Assembly: GCA_051252415.1 (NCBI GenBank)
Contig: JBPOGA010000002.1
Span: 1-64,000, forward strand
DNA length: 64,000 bases
Origin: JBPOFY01 sp051252415
GTDB taxonomy: Bacteria > Verrucomicrobiota > Verrucomicrobiia > Opitutales > Coraliomargaritaceae
Reading direction: 5' to 3'
Below, piece after piece: positions 1 through 8,296 of this stretch. The notes under the pieces were generated by a model, which had not been told where the DNA came from, ran no database searches, and saw only the letters and a list, made by a program, of their open reading frames with translations. Position 1 is the first letter of the stretch. Each line of letters starts with the position of its first letter. Made by a program: the position numbers and the translations under genes.

Positions 1-686
1 TTCTTTTTAGGCGCTGCCTTCTTTTTCACAGCTTTCTTTTTAGGTGCTGCTTTTTTCTTAGGAGCTGCCTTCTTTTTAGGTGCTGCCTTCTTTTTCACAG
101 CTTTTTTCTTCACTGCTTTCTTTTTAGGCGCTGCCTTCTTTTTCACAGCTTTCTTTTTAGGTGCTGCTTTTTTCTTAGGAGCTGCCTTCTTTTTCACAGC
201 TTTTTTTACTGCTTTCTTTTTAGGCGCTGCCTTCTTTTTCACGGCTTTTTTTACTGCTTTCTTAGGTGCAGCTTTCTTAGCCACCTTCTTTTTAACAGCC
301 TTCTTGGCTGGTGCTTTCTTTGTAATAGCTTTCTTAACTACTTTTTTCTTTGTTGCTTTTTTCTTAGGCATAATGAGTTCAGGGTGAACATCCGACAGGT
401 CTGTCGGGAGAGAATCCAAGGCCGCTCTAAGCAGTTCACCAACACTTACTTTTTTCTGCTTACTCAGCTTAATCAAGCGTTGGCGCAACTCAGTCGACAA
501 CCGAACTGAAATTTGACGATGCGAAGACGTATCTTTAACTAATGATGACGCATCAAAGACGCTGACTGCATAGCGAATAACTTCGCTTATTGAACGCAGG
601 CCTGAACGACGCTGCAATTGCTTCAACTTATCTAAAAGATCTTGCTGAAGGTCGAAAGTTAGGGGGCTCGTAGTTTCGCTACTCAT
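1..686 (-). CDS. Tandem ribbon-helix-helix protein with histone H1-like tail (partial)
   Basis: The reading frame opens at ATG 686-684 and stays open past the left edge, giving 228 visible residues with the C-terminus missing. Two ribbon-helix-helix-like units are visible: about residues 10-45 (TFDLQQDLLDKLKQLQ, then a second helix ending EVIRYAVSVFD) and 57-93 (RQISVRLSTELRQRLIKL, then VGELLRAALDSL). From about residue 106 the chain is an almost pure Lys/Ala/Pro/Val repeat of KKAAPKK and KKAVKK units, like bacterial histone H1-like or AlgP-type tails. RHH units bind DNA as two-fold beta-sheet modules, and KA-rich tails bind DNA non-specifically. A nucleoid-associated or regulatory role is inferred. 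A methionine at residue 106 begins the tail, so a shorter H1-like protein from that start is possible, but the RHH part is in the same frame with no stop between. Confidence 0.75.
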   Translation of the reverse strand, partial: MSSETTSPLTFDLQQDLLDKLKQLQRRSGLRSISEVIRYAVSVFDASSLVKDTSSHRQISVRLSTELRQRLIKLSKQKKVSVGELLRAALDSLPTDLSDVHPELIMPKKKATKKKVVKKAITKKAPAKKAVKKKVAKKAAPKKAVKKAVKKKAAPKKKAVKKAVKKKAAPKKKAAPKKKAVKKKAAPKKKAVKKKAVKKKAAPKKKAAPKKKAAPKKKAVKKKAAPKK

Positions 687-721
687 AAAGTATCTCGCTG
701 CGCGATTGTTTACAAACTGGA

Positions 722-755
<34 letters not shown>

Positions 756-787
756 GCCATATCTAACCCTTCATAGAGGATCAACAA

Positions 788-1705
788 CTACAACTCTTCG
801 AACAACGCATCAGGTATCACCTCAGGAATAATCGAATGACATGCACTAAAAATGTTCTTATCCAAAACAAGTCCAACGCTCGCAGACTTCACTTTAAAAC
901 GCGTGCGATCCTTTGTGGTATAATTTTTTAAAGCAACCTCCTTAACAATGTATTGCTCCTGCACTTTTTTAAAACTCTCCACAGTGAAACGTGACAACTC
1001 CTCATCCGCATCCCCAAGCACCTCAACACGCAACAAGGCATCATACGCATCGTCTAAGCCAATGCGAACTGATTGAATACCTCGATCAAGCGCGGCACTC
1101 CCCTCTGGCGGCATCATTAAGAACTGCTGCGCGACGCGACTTTGTACACGCCCGGGGCCTTCATATACAAATTCATCCCAATAAATAAAAGGCATCTGTA
1201 AATCAAACGCCGCATACACTACACTTGTGATAATTGGTTCAAATAATGCATCGCCCTCTACCTTCTGGAACTTATCACCCACACGCGTGCGCGACCAAAC
1301 TTTTGGCTCAAGTCCGTTCTGAATAATCAACTCGATAGTTCCTTCATTAGTTTCAGCGGAATCGTTGCCACTAGTTAATAACTGAATGCGAGTTACAGGG
1401 CCCAATTCATTCCAAGACCCCCACATGACACCATGGTGAGTCGTCTTCTTTCCGCGTCGCGGCAGATGCTCTAACTCGAAGCGAAAACAATAGTCACCAG
1501 CAAGTCTTTGACTACGAAATGAAGCCATACGCCTTGCCCCCTCAGCCTGATCAATTCGCTCCATGAAACGAGACGGCTCATCACCTCCCGCACGTTGCGC
1601 CGAAACCATCGTCGACATACAGGCACAAAAAAGGCCAACTGCGACAAAACCGATCGCGATTGGCCTCTTTAAGAAATTGTAAGCTTTGCGTTTCTTTAAA
1701 TCCAT
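788..1705 (-). CDS. Exported protein, LolA-like (outer-membrane lipoprotein-sorting type)
   Basis: This 305-residue protein starts with a basic stretch and a hydrophobic segment (about residues 15-36, ending VSAQ), consistent with a Sec signal peptide. The body is rich in alternating beta-type strands and contains FRFELEHLPRRGKK, followed by segments of the kind seen in large Verrucomicrobia exported proteins annotated as outer-membrane lipoprotein-sorting (LolA-like). No catalytic motif is recognised. Its start overlaps the secG stop by one base (TAATG), so the two are translationally coupled. It may act in the periplasm or at the outer membrane on lipids or lipoproteins, but the function is unproven. 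A second LolA-like protein is at 41074-41859. Confidence 0.6.
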   Translation of the reverse strand: MDLKKRKAYNFLKRPIAIGFVAVGLFCACMSTMVSAQRAGGDEPSRFMERIDQAEGARRMASFRSQRLAGDYCFRFELEHLPRRGKKTTHHGVMWGSWNELGPVTRIQLLTSGNDSAETNEGTIELIIQNGLEPKVWSRTRVGDKFQKVEGDALFEPIITSVVYAAFDLQMPFIYWDEFVYEGPGRVQSRVAQQFLMMPPEGSAALDRGIQSVRIGLDDAYDALLRVEVLGDADEELSRFTVESFKKVQEQYIVKEVALKNYTTKDRTRFKVKSASVGLVLDKNIFSACHSIIPEVIPDALFEEL

Positions 1706-2169
1706 TATTGAGCAGTAGGCTCAACTTCAGTCGCGACTGCTTCCGTAGCAGCTTCTACTTCTGACTGAAGCTCTGCAGCCTCTGCTTCTACAGACTCGAC
1801 TGCGGAATCAATTGTTCCGTCCACTTCTGAAGTTTCCACAGCAGTTGTCACAGTTTCAGCTGTCACGTCTGTATCGTCAGCAGAAATCAATGTCTTCACA
1901 TCAACAACAGCAGCGGCATCTGCAGCCTTCGCCTGATAAACTAAGTATAGACTAAGCGAAACTACGAAGAATGCGACGATTCCGTAAATTGTGCCCTTAG
2001 TAAGGATATTGTTGGTTTCAGAACCAAAAGCGGACTCAGCTGCCCCACCACCAAGCGCAGCACCCATGCCACCGTTCTGGCTAGTGCGCTGCATCAAGAT
2101 GATCAAAACGATAAACGCAGAGATCAGGAGAAGAACTAAAGTTAAGAGACTAATTAATAGCGTGCCCAT
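1705..2169 (-). CDS. secG: Preprotein translocase subunit SecG
   Basis: SecG is the small accessory subunit of the SecYEG inner-membrane channel. The 154-residue product starting at ATG 2169 (MGTLLISLLTLVLLLISAF) has two membrane helices (about 2-23 and 57-78). Between them is the family's cytoplasmic loop, with LMQRTSQNGGMGAALGGG and the downstream F-G-S-E-T-N sequence. The C-terminal 70 residues are an Ala/Glu/Val-rich acidic extension not present in E. coli SecG. An upstream in-frame extension to 2265 exists, but residues 1-32 of that form do not look like SecG, so I prefer 2169. The gene is divergent from the small membrane protein at 2336. Confidence 0.9.
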   Translation of the reverse strand: MGTLLISLLTLVLLLISAFIVLIILMQRTSQNGGMGAALGGGAAESAFGSETNNILTKGTIYGIVAFFVVSLSLYLVYQAKAADAAAVVDVKTLISADDTDVTAETVTTAVETSEVDGTIDSAVESVEAEAAELQSEVEAATEAVATEVEPTAQ

Positions 2170-2335
2170 ATGTAAAAGCGGGTGAAGATTGGAAAAAGGT
2201 GGTAAAGTGTCCAGTGCAGCGTGGAGTTCAAGCGAGAAATTCAGCTCGATGCGACTCATTTCCACTAGTTTTCGCCTTCTTGCGAGTAATTTCGCTTTGA
2301 CAGCGGCTCACAGGCGCTTTTGCTCCTTTCTAATC

Positions 2336-2584
2336 ATGGAAAACGCACCATACCAAAAACTTCTTACTAAAGGGCACATTTTGCTCGGCTTGATTCTTAC
2401 ATTATTGGTCTTCATCCTAATGTCATACTTGCTGCGCCCATTCACCTTCTCGCCAGACCCATTATGGGCTCAAGCGCAGGCCTGCTTTACCGCAATTCCA
2501 ATCACAGCTGTGTTCTGGTTTTCCTACCACATGTTCATGATCGTGCTTGTGGATCAGCGTAAACAGAAGAAAAGCGCAGAATAG
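2336..2584 (+). CDS. Small two-helix membrane protein, unknown function
   Basis: I place the start at ATG 2336 (MENAPYQKLL...), which gives 82 residues and leaves 166 bases of divergent intergenic space to secG. Two hydrophobic segments are visible: about residues 14-34 (ILLGLILTLLVFILMSYLL) and 46-70 (ALTGIPIT-like region through FWFSYHMFMIVLV). A basic tail (DQRKQKKSAE) follows and probably stays in the cytoplasm. The gene ends at a strong terminator hairpin. I do not recognise the family. Confidence 0.6.
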   Translation: MENAPYQKLLTKGHILLGLILTLLVFILMSYLLRPFTFSPDPLWAQAQACFTAIPITAVFWFSYHMFMIVLVDQRKQKKSAE

Positions 2585-2606
2585 TTCGCGCCGACAACAA
2601 TTTACT

Positions 2607-2636
2607 AAAAAGCCACCTCTTGAGGTGGCTTTTTTA
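2607..2636. terminator. Bidirectional intrinsic terminator
   Basis: AGCCACCTC (2611-2619) pairs perfectly with GAGGTGGCT (2622-2630). An A-run lies on the left and a T-run on the right. The hairpin sits between convergent genes ending at 2584 (+) and 2644 (-), so it can serve both. Confidence 0.9.
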
Positions 2637-2643
2637 TTGAGAA

Positions 2644-3888
2644 TTAAGCGACGCCGCTTTGATCCTTAAAAAACTTCTCATCTGCGAAGCTCTCAATCAT
2701 ATGCTGCGAGGTTGGACTATCGTCGCTAAAGTTTTTCAACTCTCTCTCCGTTAAAGTATCGCGCTCAGTTAACGCCATCGCATTTCGAATAACACGCACC
2801 AGCTTCGAGTAATCAAACGACTCATGACTATCCTCCAAAAACTGCAAAGCGCCGGTCGACAAGATACGGGTGCATAAAAATGGGTGAGCAACGCGAAGCG
2901 TCGTGAATACAGTTTGCGCAATCGCATGCACATCTTCTTTACGCTCTGACATACTTGGTAGTTCAAGGCGAGCACCATCCTCACGAAAGGACTTCACCAA
3001 AGCCATAGCGGTTCCACCTACGTAAGATTCTGAATCAGCGACATGACCCAAAATCAATCGAATTGGCGAACCATCTCCCTTTTCAGTAATTAACTTTAAT
3101 GTATCTGCCAATTGCTCAACCGATTCAGCAGTCAACTCATATGACAAACCAATATAACAATAATAGGGAGCGTCTTTGCCCTTGGCTAGGATTTTCATTT
3201 GCGCCGCACACAGGTGCATCGGATCAAGCACCATCAATTGTGTGCCGTCACCATTTGCACGGAAATTTAGTTCACGGGCAGCCAGCTCAAATTCAGCTCC
3301 ATCCTCGGCTTCAATTAAAACCATAGATGCCTTGTTTGCGGTTTCACAAATACGAGCCACCAATTCCTGCATCGAAGGACTTCGCGCAACTAAGTAGCGA
3401 GTGATCGTTACTGGAGAAGCCGCATCATTACGATATTGCGTATTTAACGCTGCATCACGCGAAAGTTTCGCTTTTGCCGCGCTTTTCTTCGCAGCCCTAC
3501 GCTTCGCGGTCTTTTTTACATGCTTCTGGTTCACCTCCAGCATCACCTTCTGCAGGCGCACTTTAGATTTTCTGATATCAGATGAGAGAAGTAAATAATG
3601 CGGTGCCTTTTCAGGGCAACCAATCACAGACTCACTATCACCTTCAGGAGCAGGCTCAAAAGCAATAAGATTTGTTTTCTTCGTGCCAAAACGTAATGCA
3701 TCATAAGCCCACATAGTGGACTCCAACTGCAGGTCGTAGAAGACCATATCCTTCTTCTTCAACTTCTGCACTACAGAGATCAAAACCTCCAAATCCGTGT
3801 AAAAATGAAATGCCTCCTGACCACCAGCTAGTAGCTGTGTCAATTGCTCAACAATGTTTTCATCGGTAGTTAGAATATGAATGCTCAT
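2644..3888 (-). CDS. Degenerate NtrC-type protein (receiver-like plus inactive AAA+ remnant)
   Basis: The 414-residue protein has the outline of a sigma54 activator without the catalytic parts. Residues 1-118 resemble a receiver fold (MSIHILTTDENIVEQL). Residues 121-142 form a very basic linker (KKTAKRRAAKKSAAKAK). Residues 165-372 follow the NtrC AAA+ order: ARSPSMQELVARICETA matches the usual ESPAMQ opening, LPSMSERKEDVHAIA matches LPPLRERKEDI, and STGALQFLEDSHESFDYSKL aligns with the usual WPGNVREL region. Walker A is replaced by EAEDGAEFE. No GAFTGA loop, Walker B DE pair or C-terminal helix-turn-helix is visible. It probably cannot hydrolyse ATP or remodel sigma54 holoenzyme, and may be a partner or antagonist. 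That role is inferred; homology to the NtrC family is fairly clear from motif order. Confidence 0.65.
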   Translation of the reverse strand: MSIHILTTDENIVEQLTQLLAGGQEAFHFYTDLEVLISVVQKLKKKDMVFYDLQLESTMWAYDALRFGTKKTNLIAFEPAPEGDSESVIGCPEKAPHYLLLSSDIRKSKVRLQKVMLEVNQKHVKKTAKRRAAKKSAAKAKLSRDAALNTQYRNDAASPVTITRYLVARSPSMQELVARICETANKASMVLIEAEDGAEFELAARELNFRANGDGTQLMVLDPMHLCAAQMKILAKGKDAPYYCYIGLSYELTAESVEQLADTLKLITEKGDGSPIRLILGHVADSESYVGGTAMALVKSFREDGARLELPSMSERKEDVHAIAQTVFTTLRVAHPFLCTRILSTGALQFLEDSHESFDYSKLVRVIRNAMALTERDTLTERELKNFSDDSPTSQHMIESFADEKFFKDQSGVA

Positions 3889-4169
3889 AGGGGTGGGATG
3901 GACAAAATATATTTCTCACATAGATAATGCAACCTAGTTGTCTTCGACAGCTTAAACTACCAGACAATAATGAAATTCGCAGAAAAACAACCAGCGACAT
4001 TAGGCAAACAGTCTCAAAACGCTTATTTTATAGGCATCGGAAGCCGATACGCGCAAAACAGACAAAATCTCGAACCAACAAAAATGAAAATCCATCTCGT
4101 ATTAAAGAATATGTAAAAACGGAGCACTTATTAAAAATTACTCAATTCAAACGACGAATCCTAGAAAAA

Positions 4170-5102
4170 CTAAGCCTTCAACTGCTCCACCATTTGTTCA
4201 AAGTCATTTGGTAAAGTCGCCTCAAAACGCATCAACTCATCACGCTCTGGATGCTGGATATGTAATTCCGTCGAATGAAGCATCACACGCGGCACAGTAA
4301 TTCCCTTCAAGCGACTCGCCTTAAACCCATAAGTGGGATCACCAAGCAGTGGAAATTTAATCGAGCTCATGTGCACACGAATCTGATGGGTCCGGCCAGT
4401 ATGAATCACGCAACTGACCTTTGCTGCGCGCTCACCGATACGCTCTAAAACCTGCCAATCCGTATGCGCTTCCTTTCCCGAAAATACGACTGCCATTTTC
4501 GTTCGCATAATTGGATGTCGACCAATCGGATCCTTAATCGAACCACGCGACAGTTTCGGCACACCTTGCACAAGTGCAGTGTAGCGCTTGTAAGTTTGCC
4601 GCTCACTAAAACAGGAAGCCAGTTTGTGATGCGCTAGATCGTTTTTAGCCACGACAATGAGACCACTGGTTTCTTTATCCAATCGATGCACAATGCCTGG
4701 GCGATCCGGCGCGCCAACGGAGCTCAATCCACCATTGGTATGATGCAGTAGTGCATGCACTAAAGTATCATTCCCAGTGCCATTACCTGGATGCGTAATC
4801 ATCCCTGGTGCTTTATTCACCACCACCAGTGATTCATCCTCGTAAATAATCTCTAATGGCAGATCGATCGCCTTCGGACCATCGCCAGCTTTGGGTTCTT
4901 CAAGAACCGCCCGCAACTTCCCTGGACGGTTCACTTTGAAGCGTTTATCAATCACCTCTCCATCAAAAGTCACTGCGCCCGCGTCAAATGCCTTTTGCAC
5001 ACGAACACGACTCACATCCTCGAACGCAGACGCGAAAATCTTATCTGCTCTACCAGCTTTCGCGCCTTTAGGCACATCAAATTCGATAATACGGTCAGCC
5101 AT
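4170..5102 (-). CDS. rluD: RluA/RluD family 23S rRNA pseudouridine synthase
   Basis: This enzyme isomerises uridines in rRNA to pseudouridine. The 310 residues contain an N-terminal S4 RNA-binding domain (about 18-70) followed by the catalytic domain. The RluA-family signature HRLDKETSG is at residues 139-147, with Asp142 as the expected catalytic aspartate. VVNKAPGMITHPG just upstream is also typical. Length and S4 domain fit RluD best, although RluA-family target uridines cannot be read from sequence. It is the last gene of the nusA-infB-rbfA-nrnA-truB-ribF run, 10 bases downstream of ribF. Confidence 0.9.
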   Translation of the reverse strand: MADRIIEFDVPKGAKAGRADKIFASAFEDVSRVRVQKAFDAGAVTFDGEVIDKRFKVNRPGKLRAVLEEPKAGDGPKAIDLPLEIIYEDESLVVVNKAPGMITHPGNGTGNDTLVHALLHHTNGGLSSVGAPDRPGIVHRLDKETSGLIVVAKNDLAHHKLASCFSERQTYKRYTALVQGVPKLSRGSIKDPIGRHPIMRTKMAVVFSGKEAHTDWQVLERIGERAAKVSCVIHTGRTHQIRVHMSSIKFPLLGDPTYGFKASRLKGITVPRVMLHSTELHIQHPERDELMRFEATLPNDFEQMVEQLKA

Positions 5103-5112
5103 GATAATCTTC

Positions 5113-6057
5113 TTATGAAGCTATCATCGAACGCGCCGATTCACAATCCTTCGCAATTTGCACCTTAAGCGCATCCACTGAATCAAATTTTAGCTCGGGC
5201 CGAATAAATCGCAGCCATTCAACTTCGATAATCGACCCCGGCCCCAGTGTGCATGTTTCAAGCGCGTGCACTTCTAAAGCTGGCGCTTGATCGACCTCGG
5301 CAACGGTGGGCTTCACTCCATAATTCGCAATGCCGTCCTGCCAAACCGTATGGCCTACTTGGCGAAAGCGAACAAGATACACTCCAAAGCGTGGACGACA
5401 CTCAGGATCCCAAGGCAAATTGAGAGTCGGAAAGCCGATCTTACGACCTAGCTTCGAACCACCCGCTATGGTGCCGACTGAATGATAATTATATCCAAAT
5501 AGATCGTCGACCGAATCAATCTTCCCTTCTTCAAGCTCCTTACGGATACGCGTGCTACTGATCGGTTCCCCATTGTGTTGAATACGTGCCACACTAAATA
5601 CATTCAAACCAAGCTCACGCCCAGATTCAATCAGTGTATTGACGTCGCCTAAACGCTTCTGCCCAAAACGGAAATTTTGTCCGACATAAATCGCCTTAAG
5701 AGCTGGCAACGCTCGCTTCAACTCAGCTAAAAAATCCTTCGCAGGAATGGATGCGAACTCGCGATCAAATTTTTTACTGATCACCACATCAACACCGACG
5801 TGGTGAAGCATCGCGACCTTATCCTCAATTCCCATCATCAATTGCGTAGGATTATCCGGACGAAACAAACGACTAGGATGTGGATCAAAAGTTAATACTC
5901 CACTCACGCCGCCAGCACCACGCGCAGAGAAAACTGCCGACTCGATCACGGCTTTATGCCCCAGATGCACCCCATCAAATACACCAATCGCCAAGTGTAG
6001 CTCTCCGTTCAGTTCAGAGAGCGCTTCAAAACTATCAACGCAGGCTGGGAATTTCAT
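5113..6057 (-). CDS. ribF: Bifunctional riboflavin kinase / FAD synthetase
   Basis: RibF converts riboflavin to FMN and then to FAD in the cytoplasm. The N-terminal adenylyltransferase half carries the nucleotidyl-transferase motif GVFDGVHLGH (residues 25-34) and ISSTRIRKEL. The C-terminal kinase half contains GRKIGFPTLNL and a FGVYLV strand, as expected. The length of 314 residues is normal. It is 3 bases downstream of truB and 10 bases upstream of rluD, the conserved truB-ribF order seen in many bacteria. Confidence 0.95.
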   Translation of the reverse strand: MKFPACVDSFEALSELNGELHLAIGVFDGVHLGHKAVIESAVFSARGAGGVSGVLTFDPHPSRLFRPDNPTQLMMGIEDKVAMLHHVGVDVVISKKFDREFASIPAKDFLAELKRALPALKAIYVGQNFRFGQKRLGDVNTLIESGRELGLNVFSVARIQHNGEPISSTRIRKELEEGKIDSVDDLFGYNYHSVGTIAGGSKLGRKIGFPTLNLPWDPECRPRFGVYLVRFRQVGHTVWQDGIANYGVKPTVAEVDQAPALEVHALETCTLGPGSIIEVEWLRFIRPELKFDSVDALKVQIAKDCESARSMIAS

Positions 6058-6060
6058 TTA

Positions 6061-6789
6061 TTATAAAGCGTGGCTGGGCACTGCTTGATTCACTGGAATC
6101 AATTTCTTGCGAAGCACGGAAGGTGACATCTCTTGAATCTCTTCGATCGTGTTTGCATCTTCGATACGGAATTTACCGACAACAGTGCGGCGCAACACAC
6201 AAAGGTGACCACCGCACCCGAGCTTATTGCCAAGATCGTGCGCAAGTGTGCGAATGTATGCACCCTTACTACAGCCCACGTCGAATGAAATACGCGGGAG
6301 GTCAAAGTCGGTCATGTCATACTTACTAATATGAATCACACGTGCCTCTCGCTCAACCGTCTTACCTTGACGAGCGAGTTTATAAAGCTTCTGGCCGTTC
6401 ACCTTCTTGGCTGAATACATTGGCGGCGTCTGGTATTGATCGCCCATAAAAGTTTTCATCTCAGCGAGCACCTCTTCTTTAGTCAACTCTGGCACGGGCT
6501 TCTCGGCGACGACTTCACCTTCTGCATCTTGAGAATCTGTTTCGATACCAAGGTGCACGGTGCCCGTGTATTCCTTGGCATTACTCATAAGGTATTGCGA
6601 CACCTTGGTCGCCTTACCGATCATTATTAACAGTAAGCCTGTCGCCATCGGATCGAGCGTGCCAGCATGACCAACCTTCTTAATGCGGAAAACTTTTCGC
6701 ATACGTGCCACGACATCGTGCGACGTAATGCCTTGTGGTTTATCGACAAGAAGAATCCCCTCAGGAGCATCTGTAAGTGGTTGAGACAT
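6061..6789 (-). CDS. truB: tRNA pseudouridine(55) synthase TruB
   Basis: TruB forms pseudouridine 55 in the T-loop of tRNAs. The protein has the opening ILLVDKPQGITSHDVV and the catalytic motif GHAGTLDPMATG, with Asp46 as the nucleophile. The segment GAYIRTLAHDLG is also typical. At 242 residues it is shorter than E. coli TruB (about 314) and seems to lack the C-terminal PUA-type RNA-binding domain. It lies in the rbfA-nrnA-truB-ribF run. Confidence 0.95.
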   Translation of the reverse strand: MSQPLTDAPEGILLVDKPQGITSHDVVARMRKVFRIKKVGHAGTLDPMATGLLLIMIGKATKVSQYLMSNAKEYTGTVHLGIETDSQDAEGEVVAEKPVPELTKEEVLAEMKTFMGDQYQTPPMYSAKKVNGQKLYKLARQGKTVEREARVIHISKYDMTDFDLPRISFDVGCSKGAYIRTLAHDLGNKLGCGGHLCVLRRTVVGKFRIEDANTIEEIQEMSPSVLRKKLIPVNQAVPSHAL

Positions 6790-6800
6790 ATTAAAAATTC

Positions 6801-7811
6801 CTAACTCTTAGTTCTTAATTCTGCCAGGTGATTACCGATGGCTTCCATCAATTGCGGGTAGAACTCTTTGATCGAACTGTTTTCGATATTTAGGCCGGCG
6901 GCACATGCATGCCCACCACCACCAAACACTTTGGCAATTTGATCGACACGAAAGTGCGGATCTTTTGCGCGGAGGCTACCCTTGAGTGCACCTTCACGAT
7001 CTTCGATCAACACACCAATCTCTACGCCTTCGATTGAACGTGCGTAATCAACGAGACCTTCTGAATCATCAATCGTCGCACCTGTTTCATCGTATACACC
7101 ATTTTCAATGAGGCCGACGCAGACGCGGTCATCAAATTCCATTGTCAACGAATCGAGAAAGTTTTGAAGCAACTTAATTTTCGCAAAACTTTCACGCTCA
7201 TACAACTCATGCGCAGCAACCGCTGGGCGTGCACCACATTCGCAAAGACGACGTGCGATTTCGAATGTTTCTGGAGTTGTAGATGGGAAACGGAATTGCC
7301 CAGTGTCGGTTGCGATACCTACGTAAAGCGCTTGCGCTGTAACGGCATCTATCTCGTAACCGAGATCTAAATAGAAACCTGCGAGAATTTCCGCGGTGGC
7401 TGATGCGGTTGCGATGACAATATTTTGCGTCGCATACTCACGATTAGAGATGTGGTGATCCACATTCAACTCCACTTGAGGAAAGAGCTCATTCAAACGA
7501 TCACCGACACGCTTGAAGTCAGCAGAGTCCACCGTGACCGCAACGTGACCGTCTGGTGTGAATGCATCCGCCTTGAAGAGTGGCGTGTCACCGACAAAAG
7601 ATTCGAGCGTATTTGGCACTTCGTCGCGATTTAGGCCAACGGCTTCAATACCGTGGCTCTTCAATACACGAACCACCGCAACGATTGAGCCAATGCAATC
7701 TCCATCAGGACGTTGATGTCCAAGGACAGCGACTTTCTTGCCCTTAAGACCCTCGATTGCTTGGGCAAAAACTTGGCTCTGCTCAGGATAGTATTTTTTG
7801 TCAGTGGTCAT
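6801..7811 (-). CDS. nrnA: DHH-family phosphoesterase, NrnA-like oligoribonuclease/pAp phosphatase
   Basis: NrnA-type enzymes degrade short RNA oligomers and can dephosphorylate pAp in the cytoplasm. The 336 residues show the DHH-domain metal motifs: VLGHQRPDGDCIGS near residue 30, VDSADFKRVGD, and NVDHHISN (the DHH itself). A C-terminal DHHA1 domain carries GGGGHACAAG. The gene sits between rbfA and truB, the position this family occupies in many bacterial infB operons. Other DHH enzymes (for example cyclic-di-nucleotide phosphodiesterases) are possible, but the location and lack of membrane domains favour NrnA. Confidence 0.88.
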   Translation of the reverse strand: MTTDKKYYPEQSQVFAQAIEGLKGKKVAVLGHQRPDGDCIGSIVAVVRVLKSHGIEAVGLNRDEVPNTLESFVGDTPLFKADAFTPDGHVAVTVDSADFKRVGDRLNELFPQVELNVDHHISNREYATQNIVIATASATAEILAGFYLDLGYEIDAVTAQALYVGIATDTGQFRFPSTTPETFEIARRLCECGARPAVAAHELYERESFAKIKLLQNFLDSLTMEFDDRVCVGLIENGVYDETGATIDDSEGLVDYARSIEGVEIGVLIEDREGALKGSLRAKDPHFRVDQIAKVFGGGGHACAAGLNIENSSIKEFYPQLMEAIGNHLAELRTKS

Positions 7812-7868
7812 GATAAAGAATGTAGGAGTTAAAATTTAGAAGTTCGACCTCATACGGAGGTGAATCGC

Positions 7869-8225
7869 TTACTCTGATGATTCGCGGCTCTCTTCGTCGA
7901 GCTCGTCGAGCAGATCGAGGATTTCGGCACCACGCTCCAAGGAGGGATCATATAGAAACTCCAAACGCGGAAAATACTTCATGGTAATCACCTTGCTCAC
8001 ACGGCGGCGAAGATCGTTGCCGTTTTTGCGGAAAAATTGTCGCGCCTCAGAAATCGCGGCATCGTCGCCCAGCACTGCATAATAGGCATTTGCATTACGC
8101 AAGTCGACAGAAGTGGAGACTTCGCTAATTGTGATCGGTGCCGACTCGGCACGATAATAACGACGCATCTGCTCGCTAATTTCGCGTTGCAGCAATGCGT
8201 TAACTTTAGAGATACGTTTGGACAT
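7869..8225 (-). CDS. rbfA: 30S ribosome-binding factor RbfA
   Basis: RbfA binds immature 30S subunits and helps 16S rRNA 5'-end processing. The 118 residues show the KH-like fold sequence: an N-terminal RISKVNALLQREISE, then PITISEVSTSVDLRNANAY, and a C-terminal KYFPRLEFLYDPSLERG. The acidic tail (ELDEESRESSE) is common. It lies between infB and nrnA on the same strand. Confidence 0.95.
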   Translation of the reverse strand: MSKRISKVNALLQREISEQMRRYYRAESAPITISEVSTSVDLRNANAYYAVLGDDAAISEARQFFRKNGNDLRRRVSKVITMKYFPRLEFLYDPSLERGAEILDLLDELDEESRESSE

Positions 8226-8296
8226 AATTGAAAGGGATGGGACCTAGCAATCGAACGCCGAACCTAAAACGTTCAACGTCGAATAATGAATTGATA

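Noticed and set aside
3927..4214. 95-codon plus-strand frame
   Set aside because: Basic, low-complexity composition, overlaps the 3' end of rluD, and no family features; treated as non-coding.
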